From Heterohyrax brucei (taxonomy: Eukaryota > Chordata > Mammalia > Hyracoidea > Procaviidae), in the NCBI GenBank assembly GCA_028571685.1, contig CM053142.1:69527296-69591295 (forward strand): 64,000 nt of DNA, written 5' to 3'. The position numbers were made by a program, and so were the translations under genes. Of the stretch, positions 55,573-64,000 are shown piece after piece. Below the pieces are notes generated by a model. The model did not search any database. It was not told where the DNA came from and saw only the letters and a list, made by a program, of their open reading frames with translations. Position 1 is the stretch's first letter. Every line of letters starts with the position of its first letter.

Positions 55573-58035
55573 ATCCATTGATCACATCACAGTGTTTTTG
55601 TTTGTTTTGTTTTAATTGTAAAAAAAAAAGTCACAGCTCAGTGCATCCTCTACAATACATGTGTCAGTATTGAAACACTTTAAACTGTTCCTTATGATTA
55701 CTTAGCTCTTTGCAAGCAATTATAACATCACTTTTCATCCAAACTGGGCCTTTTATTGCTACAAGAAGGAATTTTGTAAAGAAATCAACTGCTGGACAAA
55801 AAAAGAAGTATATTCAAGTGTTCCAGAAAACAATTACTTGGTACTACACGTGAGGATAGCCTCTTTGCACCAAGTCATTGAAATGTTTCCCACATATGAC
55901 AGTCCACAAGCAGCGGTTTTCTAACTACAAGCAATTTGAGCAGTCATTACTGTGGTAATGTAAGGGAGGCAGTGTTCAGAAGAAGGAAGTAAGAAGGGAA
56001 TTACTATATTTTTGTTAAAACCAAAGCCCTGTTGCTGTCGAGTCAATTTCATGTTTTTTTGTTAAAAATAAATAAATTTGCATCACAATTTCAACTGAAA
56101 AACCAGTCCTGTACTTGAATTCGAAGCACAAATTCAGTAGATATTTCTTTCAAAACTATTTTCCAGCTGAGCAACAAGCATCCTTAGCACTCAGACTGTG
56201 ACCTTAAAATGTTGCTTCCCATTGAACAAAAATGGAACTTCCTCAAAAGATGGTTAATTTCAGGCCTGGGGAGAAAAAGTACCATATGAATCCAGAACCA
56301 TGCCAACAGCAAGGAAGTTATCCAATAATTCTACAGTTGTGTCAAAGGTATCCAGCAGCCATCTTAAAGGGTCTCTTTCTAGCCAATGATGGCACTATTT
56401 GAGCTTAAATATGAATAACAATTTTAATGCATTGATAGACATCCAATATTTTTAATTCCATAGTTGATATTATTAGAACTAAATGGTTATCTTGGGGAAG
56501 TTACAGGGGAAAAATTTATTTTTCTGATGTCTAGTAAATAAACTTAAAGAATTAAAAATATAATTAAAAAATAATTATATGAACCGTTAATAAATAACAA
56601 AGTGGTAGTTGAGGTGAAACATCTCTTTAAAAAAGTATTTCGACTGATAAATTACAAAGAAATGATACAATTAGGATATCACCATTTTATGACTATAAAG
56701 AAATACAAAAAAGCAAGTACTAACAAAGCCGAGTAGTAATTACTCGTTGGGAAAGGAAAGGAGCTGTGGTAGGATTGGGCTACATAGAGGAAGGAATTGG
56801 TCAAGTTCTATTTCTTAATTTGGGCTTGAATTTTTTTGTGTCTCTGATTTATGTTAGATCTCAAAAGTTTAACTTCAAAAAATAAAAAGGGTTCCACACG
56901 TTGTGATTTACTGAATTATCTTTTAAGTTGCTAAAGGTAATTTCTCACTCAGTCTGTCCTTCTCTCCATGGTATATGTGTCTGTCTGTCTCTCTCTCTCT
57001 TAAAACTTATCAATGGAAGAAGCCTCATTGTTTGCCCTGTATCATTTTCTCGCAATTTGAATTTTGTTCATCGTGGCATATCTGTATTGTCATTTAATTT
57101 GTCCTTTTGTCACCATCTTTCTTGTAAACTGTGGCCAAATCAACAGGTTTTATCAAATTCAAGCTGGGTTTTTCTTTTTCTTTTTGTTTTTGCAAGGATA
57201 GTTCATACTTGGTGCTGTCTATTTTTGTGGTGAGATGTATAATTATCTGTCCTTTTTATGGGATGTTAGCAACCATTGATGGTAATTGCTGCAATCCATT
57301 ATTTTATTAGTGCTTGCAAAATGGTGACATTTTAATTCTGATGGTATGTTTTCAAGGGTGCCTGAATCGTTTTTAGGTACAAATACTAAAATGTTGATGA
57401 ACAAAATGATGTGATGTTTGAGATTTCCTGAAGAATAATCTGGGGTAGGAAGAGGTATATGGGGGTATAAAATTCTGAAACAAGATTAGCAGTGACTTAG
57501 TAAGTATTAAAACTGTGTGACGAGTAACCAGAAGTAGGTAGTTGTTGGTTAATGAAATTCTGACTAATGAAAAGAAAACGAATCAGAAGACTATTCAGGA
57601 TGAATATAATAATGGGTTTTAAGGCACTGAGAAAAGGAGAGGTGCCAAGAAATGCTGAAGGGGGACACGACAACCATGCAAATATAAACACCTCTGTCCT
57701 CAACTTCAAGATAGTCTTCAGTCTATAAAGAAGTTTCTAAGGATTAGATGTTCTCAAGATCCATACTTTCCTCCTATTTCTACTTATAGAGTTTCTGAAG
57801 TATTAATTTTGGCAAAAATTAATGGCCAGAAGCCATGTTAGTTTTCCAACTTGACTCCAAACATGCTTTTTTGTACTAATAAATGTACTGAGCAAACCTA
57901 ACCCTTACAGGAACAGAAAAAAATATTTGTGTCTTTTCATGTCTCACAGGCCGTTAGACCATTGAGTCAGAGTCTGATGCAAGCATTGTTCGGGAAGGAT
58001 TAGTTAATTTAAGACCAGTATTCAAGTGTTCCACC
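55573..58035. other. Unclassified sequence
   Basis: No gene or confident repeat over about 2.4 kb, except for a small inverted AfroSINE tail at 56018-56051 (AAAGCCCTGTTGCTGTCGAG) and a short CT repeat at about 56980-57000. Reading frames of 61 to 101 codons have no recognisable motif; the one at 56928-57233 is leucine- and phenylalanine-rich but begins in low-complexity sequence. Confidence 0.45.
56018..56051 (-). mobile_element. AfroSINE tail fragment
   Basis: AAAACCAAAGCCCTGTTGCT and GTCGAGTCAATTT match the inverted SINE tail. No body is attached. Confidence 0.6.
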
Positions 58036-58408
58036 ACCATCTGTGAGTTCCTTGTACTGTGATGGCTTGTGTGTTGGTATGATGCTGAAAGCTATGCCAC
58101 TGGTATTTCAAGTACTGGCATGGTCACCCATGGTAGACAGATTTCAGTGGAGCTTTCTAACTAAGGCCTGGCAATCTACTTCTGAAAATTAGCCATTGAA
58201 ATGCCTGTAGATCATAATGAGGTACTTTCCAATATGCTATTGAAAGATGAAACTGATGAGTTATAAATCACTCAAAACACGAAGTACTGCTGCAGCAATG
58301 GACTCAAGCGTGCCAATAATCACGAAGACTGTGCAGGACTGGGCAACATTTCCTTATTACACATGAGCTTGCTGTGAGTTGGAGCTGACTCATGAGCAAC
58401 TAACAATA
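58036..58408 (+). mobile_element. RTE derivative joining 5' end to 3' end
   Basis: About 180 bp of RTE 5' end (GTACTGTGATGGCTTGTGTG, GCTGAAAGCTATGCCACTG) is followed, after a short middle, by about 120 bp of RTE 3' end (GCAGCAATGGACTCAAGCG, ACTGGGCAACATTTCC, GAGCTGACTCATGAGCAAC). All coding sequence is missing. It may be a one-off deletion or a mobile non-autonomous form. Confidence 0.75.
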
Positions 58409-58608
58409 TTCAAGTATTTTTGTTGTTTTTCTTGGTTCTGTACCGGCAGGTAAAAGGATGGCTCTTTTTCGGCATGCAGTCAACACAACTCTCTCCAAAT
58501 AGGGTCTCTGTTTTGGAGTGGGGGTTGGAGCAGTAGTAGGAAAACTTTTTGGTTTCAAGTCCAATGTATGTTTTTTAATACAACTCTATAAATAAAAAAG
58601 CTGCTAAC
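58409..58608. other. Unclassified sequence
   Basis: Nothing recognisable before the L1 poly-T. Confidence 0.4.
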
Positions 58609-59517
58609 TTTTTTTTTTTTAATTTAACATAACTGAGTGAAAATGTACATTCACATGTAAATTTACATGCCCCCCTATATGCAGCTTCCACTGCTCTCCC
58701 TGTCCGGTGACTGCACACTATTCCTCTCTGCTCCATACATGTCTCATCCTCCCAACAGTCTCCTTTCCCCTCCTCTCCGTCCCCTCCCCTTCCTCCAGCC
58801 AAAGGTCAGCAAGATGATATCCTATAGATGTATAGAACCATAAAGTGCTTCCAACATATGGTTACTCTGCATTGCCAGGTCCATTCCATTCCTGTCCAAA
58901 GAGTGGAACTTTGTTATAATTTATGGGAACAGGCAGCATCAGGGCCGGGGACCATGCTCTCAGAGGAACCCCAAAACCGCTGGACCATCAATTGAGGTCT
59001 TTTAGTGGAGATCTCATGATACACCTCTTTTTATTCTTGTGTTGCCAGTGACGCTCCTCTCTGTGAGCTCCGTTATGGCTATCACTGGTGGTGGCCGGGC
59101 ACCATCCGGTTCTTACAGTCCCAGGTCGATGTAGGCACCCACTCTTGTGGGTCTCTCTGTCTTCTCGGTTGTCTTTACCGCATGCCATTTTGGCCCTCGG
59201 TGAGCATCCATTCCTGCTGAGTTGGGACCATTTGCTGTGTCCTCGGATGGCAGCTTGGCAGCTTTTAAGACCCCAGATGCCACTCACCAATGTGGGGTGC
59301 AGAGAGCTCTCTTAGCAAAACGCTAGTTGTGCCAATTGGCCTGGAATTCGCCTAAGAGCATGGTCCCTCGCCCCCGCCCCAGCTACTCTATCCTTGCAGT
59401 ATTGAGTTAAGATGGAAGGAGTACTCAAGTTATGCTGAAGTCCACTTAATGTTGTTCTTGTTCCTAATATATGCTGTCACCGCTTTCTCCCAACTAGATT
59501 TCTAGTAACTACCTAAA

Positions 59518-59555
59518 CTAAGCCCTCTCCCCCTTCCCCTCCCTCCCTCCCTCCC
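59518..59555 (-). repeat. G-rich tract in L1 3' UTR (C-rich on plus strand)
   Basis: CCTCCCTCCCTCCCTCCCC on the plus strand gives repeated GGG runs in the L1 RNA, a possible G-quadruplex. Polypurine tracts are a known property of mammalian L1 3' UTRs. Confidence 0.8.
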
Positions 59556-59648
59556 CTCCCTTGCAGCTGTCAAAGAGTCTTTTCTTCTATACACAAGTCT
59601 GTTTTTGAGATCTTATCGTAGAGGTCTCATACAGTATTTGTCCTTTTG

Positions 59649-62600
59649 TCACTGACTTCTCTCACTCAACATAATGTCTTCCAGTTGAAACCAGGTTAGG
59701 AGATGTTTCCTGGAATCATCATTATTCTTTATCACTGCGTAGTGCTCCATTGAGTATATGTACCACAGTTTACCTATCCATTCTTCTATTGTTGGGCATC
59801 TGGGTTGATTCCACCTTTTTGCTATTGTGGACTGTGCTGCAATAAACATTCTGGTGCATGTGTCCGTTGGTGTCAAAGGCCTTGAATCTGTAGGATATAT
59901 TCCAAGTAGTGGAATTAGTGGGTCAAATGGTATACCAATATCCATTTTTTAAAGGAAGCGCCAGATTGCCTTCCAAAGAGGCTGGACCATTTTGCAACCC
60001 CACCAACAGTGTAGGAGGGTTCCACTTTCTCCACAGCCTCTCCAGCATTTGTTGTTTTGTGTTTTCTGGATCATGGCCAATCTTGTTGGGGTGAGATGGT
60101 ATCTCATTGTTGTCTTGATTTGAATTTCTTTAATAGCTAAAGATCGTGAACATGTCTGCATGTGTTTTTTGGCTGCCTGGATCTCCTCTTTAGTGAAATA
60201 TCTGTCCATCTCCTTTGTCCATCGCTTAATTGGATGGTTTATCTTCTTCTTATTGATATTTTGTAGTATCTTATAGATTATGGAGATCAGGCGTTGATCT
60301 GACATAGAGTTGCCAAATATTTTTTCCCACTCTGTGGGTGTTCTTTTAATTCTATTAACAAAGTCTTTGGATGAGCAAAAGTGTTTGATTCTTAATAGTT
60401 CCCATTTATCTACTTTCTCTTCTGTTGATTGAGGTTTCTTTGACAGATTTTGGAGTCTGTCCTCATTGTGTATTAAAACTTCCATTGTTGTTCTTACCTT
60501 TTCTTGGATGAGCTTTATCATTTTAGGTTTGATATTTAGGTCTTTTATCCAGTTGGAGTTGGTTTTTGTATAAGGTGTAAGATATGGATCTTGATTCAGT
60601 TTATTGCAGATGGATAACCAATTTTGCCACCACCATTTGTTGAAGATGCTGTTTTTACCCCAGTTTAATGTCTTAGGGCCTTTGTCGAATATCAACTGTT
60701 CATAGGCAGATGGTGTCATCTCTGGGGTCTCAATTCTATTCCATTGATCAATCTGTCTGTTCTTGTACCAGTACCAGGCTGTTTTGACCACTGTGGCAGT
60801 GTAGTATGTTCTAAGGTCGGGTAATGAGAGGCCTCCCAGTGTGTTCTTCTTCTTTAGTAGTACCTTACTTATCCAGGGCTTCTTCACTTTCCAAACAAAA
60901 TTGGTGATTTGTTTCTCCATCTCATTAAAAAATGATGCTGGAACTTGTATTGGGATTGCATTATATAAATAAATTGCTTTGGGTAAAACAGACATTTTCA
61001 CAATGTTAAGTCTTCCTATCCATGAGCAGGGTAGGTTTTTCCATTTATCTAAGTCTCTCTTAGTTTCTTGTAGTAAGGGCTTGTAGTTCTCTTTGTAAAG
61101 GTCTGTTGTTTCTCTGGTTAGATTAATTCCTAGGTACTTTATCTTCTTAGGGGCTATCACAAATGGTATAGATTTGATAATTACCTCCTTAACAGTCTCC
61201 TTGTTGGTATAAAGGAATCCTACTGATTTACTTATGTTTATCTTGTATCCTGAGACTTTGGTGAACTCTTCTATCACTTTGAGTAACTTACTTATAGATT
61301 CCTTGGGGTTCTCTGCATATACAATCATATCATCTGCGAACAGGAAGATTTTAACTTCCTCTTTGCTGATGCAGATGCCCTTTATTTGTTCGTCTTGTCT
61401 AATTGCTCTGGCTAGAATTTCTAGCACAATGTTCAATAGGAGAGGTGAGAGTGGGCATCCTTGTCTAGTTCCTGATCTCAGGGGAAAGTCTTTCAGTCTC
61501 TCTCCATTCAGGATGATGTGGGCAATTGGCTTTGTATAAATGGTCCTTATTGTGTTGAGGAATTTGCCGTCTATGCCCATTTTGCTAAGAGTTTTTAGCA
61601 TGAATGGGTGTTGAACTTTATCAAATGCCTTTTCAGCATCATTGGACAAAATCAGGTGATCTTTGTCTTTCGTGTTATTTATGTGGTTAATCACATTAAT
61701 TGTTTTCCTGATGTTGAACCAGCCTTGCATCCTTGGTATGAATCCCACTTGGTCCTGATGGATTATTTTCTTGATATGTTGTTGTATTCTGTTGGCAAGA
61801 ATTTTGTTGAAGATTTTTGCATCTAAGTTCATGAGTGATATCGGTCTGTGGTTCTCTGTCTTTGTTGGATCTTTCCTGGGCTTAGGTATCAGGGTTATGC
61901 TGGCTTCATAGAATGAGTTTGGGAGTACTTCATCCCTTTCTATACTGTGAAATAGTTTCAATAGTATTAGGGATAACTCTTCTCTAAATGCTTGGTAGAA
62001 TTCTGCCGTGAAGCCATCTGGGCCCGGACTTTTTTCGATTGGCAGTGTTTTGATGACCTTTTCAATCTCTTCCTTTGTGATGGGTTTATTAAGTTGTTCT
62101 GCTTCACGTTGTGATAATTTGGGTAGGTGGTATGAGTCAAGGAATTTGTCCATTTCCCCTAGGTTTTCAAATTTGTTAGAGTACAGTCTTTCATAGTATT
62201 CTGTTATGATATTTTTGATTTCTGTTGCATCTGTAGTGACAACTCCCTTCTCATTTCTAATTTGGGTTATTTGTTTCCTTTCCTGCTTTTCTTTAGTAAG
62301 TTTAGCCAGTGGTTTATCAATTTTGTTGATCTTTTCAAAAAACCAGCTTTTGGTCTTTTCAATTTTTTCAATTGTTTTTCTATTCTCTGATTCATTTAGC
62401 TCTGCTCTAATCTTTATAATCTCCTTTCTTCCGGTGCCCGAGGGGTTCCTCTGTTGTTCTCTTTCTACTTGTTCAAGCTGTAGAGTTAGTTCCTTGAATT
62501 GGTTTCTTTCTTCCTTCCCGATGTGTGCATTTATGGAGATAAATAGACCTCTGAGCACTGCTTTGGCTGTATCCCATAGGTTCTGGTAGGAAGTGTTTTC

Positions 62601-63437
62601 GTTCTCATTGGAATCCATGAATTTCTTTAATTGATCCCTGATTTCCTCTATAACCCATGTTTTTTTGAGCAAGATGTTGTTCAGTTTCCAAGAGTTCCAC
62701 TTTCTATCTCTGTTTTTTCTGCTATTGATTTCAACTTTGATGGCTTTATGATCTGAGAAGATGCTTTGCAATAATTCAATGGTATGGATTTTGTTGAGCG
62801 TTGCATTATGGCCTATCACGTGGTCAATTCTGGAGAATGTTCCATGTGCACTGGAGAAGAAGGTGTAGTTGTCTGCTGATAGGTGGAAAGTTCTGTATAT
62901 ATCAATGAGGTTTAGTTGGTTAATTGTGTCAGTGAGGTCTTCTGTATCTTTACTGAGCTTTTTTCTAGATGATCTGTCTAGTAATGAGAGTGGAGTGTAA
63001 AAGTCTCCCACTATTATTGTGGAGTCATCTAACTCTCTTTTGAGCATAGTCAGTGTTTCTTCGACATATTTAGGTGCTCTGACATTAGGTGCATAAATGT
63101 TTAATATAGTTAAGTCTTGCTTGTGTACTGAACCTTTCAGCAGTAAATAGTGTCCATCTTTGTCCACGATGGTGGATTTGACATTAAAGTTGATTTTGTC
63201 TGAGATTAGAATTGCCACTCTTGCTCTTCTTTGTTCATTGTTAGCTTGATATATATTCTTCCAACCTTTAATTTTCAGTTTGTTCCTGTCTTTAGGTCTC
63301 AAGTGAGTTTCTTGTAGACAACATATGGATGGGTCGTGTCTTTTGATCCAAGATGACACTCGGTGTCTCTTTACTGGAGCATTCAGTCCATTCACATTCA
63401 ATGTAATTATTGATAGGTATGTGTTCACTGCTGCCAT
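59649..63437 (-). pseudogene. L1 ORF2 (endonuclease-reverse transcriptase) with one in-frame stop
   Basis: From the ATG at 63435-63437, 1162 codons are open to a TAA at 59949-59951. The same frame continues after it for a further 99 codons to 59649, so the total of about 1262 fits a full L1 ORF2 (1275 in human). ORF2 nicks target DNA and copies L1 RNA into it. Endonuclease residues N14, E43, Y115, D145, T192, D205, S228, D229 and H230 are present at human numbering, but position 147, normally Asn, is Tyr (codon 62997-62999). The reverse transcriptase box FADD is at residues 700-703; GTRQGCP is also present. The cysteine-rich region (CWRGCG, then LLHCWWGC) precedes the stop. The stop removes the last 8% and the Y147 change should abolish nicking, so I class it as dead. 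Alternatively, the stop could be a recent single substitution. Confidence 0.93.
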
Positions 63438-63853
63438 TGTGATATGTTTATTTTTATGTTGATGTTTTCTCTGTTGTTCTTATTAGTCTGTTCTGAGATA
63501 CTCTTTTTTGTGAGTTGATTTTTCACCATTTTCAGAGCTAGTTTTATAGTGGTTGAGACTCGTGTGTTAGATTTCTTGAAATGGTATGATACATCTTTGT
63601 TGTACTTTATAGCTGCCCCTATGAACCCCCTTAATAAACTATTTATAAACCCAGTTTTAATTACTACCAGTCTGGTCATCTTCCTCTCCATCTGGAAGGA
63701 CTATAACGACTGTAGTACATCCCTCTTTTATTATGATGACACAATAGTTTTCATGATGATCACTGGATTGCTTCTTTCCAAATCAAAGCTGTGATTTACT
63801 TTGGAGCCTTCCCTAAATGAGTTTAGAGCAGTGTGTCGTTATAAAATATAAAG
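63438..63853 (-). other. L1 inter-ORF spacer, 416 bp
   Basis: This separates the ORF1 stop from the ORF2 ATG. An 88-codon frame (63425-63691, minus) lies within it, overlapping the first bases of ORF2. It is lysine- and isoleucine-rich ([20 protein letters not shown] near its end) with no domain I recognise. The corresponding region at 30.8-31.25 kb has no comparable frame, so conservation as protein is not supported. Confidence 0.7.
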
Positions 63854-64000
63854 TTAGTGGTTTCGTTCTTCTAAGCCAAAGCCAAGAACTTCTTTCAGTA
63901 TTTCTTGCAGTTTGGGTTTGGTTTTTACAAAGTCTCTGAGTTTCTGTTTATCTGGAAATGTCTTAATTTCATTTTCATGTTTGAAAGACAGTTTTACAGG
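63854..64000 (-). pseudogene. L1 ORF1 C-terminal end, partial
   Basis: Read from the window edge down to a TAA at 63854-63856, the frame is open and shows ENEIKTFPDKQKLRDFVKTK and KLQEILKEVL, the end of the L1 ORF1 C-terminal domain. The rest of ORF1 lies outside the window, so whether it is intact cannot be judged. Confidence 0.88.

Larger units (their letters stand above)
58609..64000 (-). mobile_element. L1, best-preserved copy, cut by the right edge
   Basis: On the minus strand: ORF1 end (to 63854), spacer of 416 bp, ORF2 (63437 down to 59649, one in-frame stop), 3' UTR of about 1 kb and a poly-A tail seen as poly-T at 58609-58620. The 3' UTR matches those at 37.1 and 51.5 kb. The high openness of ORF2 marks it as the youngest L1 in the window. 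The 5' UTR and most of ORF1 lie beyond the window. Confidence 0.95.

Noticed and set aside
56928-57233. 101-codon frame rich in Leu and Phe as a possible membrane or secreted protein
   Set aside because: It overlaps a CT simple repeat and has no conserved motif. Hydrophobicity follows from T-rich DNA.
59949-59951. Frameshift between the 1162-codon L1 frame and the following 98-codon frame
   Set aside because: Counting shows they are in the same frame: TAA at 59949-59951, one AAA codon, then ATG at 59943-59945. It is an in-frame stop, not a frameshift.
62206-62589. 127-codon plus-strand frame with a serine/leucine-rich sequence
   Set aside because: It is the antisense of L1 ORF2. A similar antisense frame exists at 29729-29968 in the older L1, as expected from the shared sequence.

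Overview
This window is mammalian intergenic DNA, most likely from an afrotherian and plausibly an elephant. Three things point there. First, about two dozen copies of a tRNA-derived SINE end in a distinctive segment around the words GAGTCGG, GACTCGA and GGCACC; I recognise this as the AfroSINE family. Second, many fragments of an RTE-class (BovB-like) LINE share that same end. Third, L1 and MaLR/ERV-L LTR families are abundant in an AT-rich, CpG-poor background. I found no host protein-coding gene, no convincing non-repeat RNA gene and no sign of bacterial DNA. Nearly every open reading frame above 60 codons lies inside a transposable element or looks like chance. The assignment to elephant is inference; no database was searched.

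Layout. 1-8.2 kb: SINEs, old L1 3' ends and unclassified AT-rich sequence holding two local duplications. 8.2-15 kb: RTE fragments in both orientations, a MaLR LTR, a piece of ERV-L-type LTR and SINEs. 15.5-22.7 kb: a decayed but structurally complete ERV-L provirus (5' LTR, Leu-tRNA-type primer site, pro-pol remnants, 3' LTR) that has itself received a SINE and two solo LTRs. 22.7-25.8 kb: a run of AfroSINEs with unclassified sequence. 25.8-39.4 kb: two long RTE copies on the minus strand, each carrying nested insertions (a MaLR LTR that carries a SINE; an L1 3' UTR and a palindromic mariner-derived element), separated by two L1 copies, one with 5' UTR repeat units. 39.4-48.2 kb: L1 pieces, a MaLR LTR, and one RTE inserted in another RTE with a visible target duplication. 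48.7-52.5 kb: an L1 with both ends and target duplications but most of ORF2 deleted. 52.5-58.4 kb: LTRs, an L2-like stretch, RTE remnants and unclassified sequence. 58.6 kb to the right edge: the best-preserved element, a minus-strand L1 whose ORF2 is interrupted by one in-frame stop and which runs out of the window within ORF1.

The elements are related by dependence rather than by any shared host pathway. RTE and L1 encode endonuclease and reverse transcriptase; the AfroSINEs carry an RTE-like 3' end and are therefore probable RTE parasites; MaLR LTRs lack coding capacity and probably depended on ERV-L. The nesting gives a relative chronology: RTE, then MaLR LTR, then AfroSINE; RTE into RTE; RTE, then L1 and mariner. 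I found no convincing new biological system. The most unusual items are the palindromic mariner derivative, the nearly intact L1 ORF2 with an endonuclease active-site change, the long L1 inter-ORF spacer, the L1-RTE fused reading frame and two local duplications of unclassified sequence.
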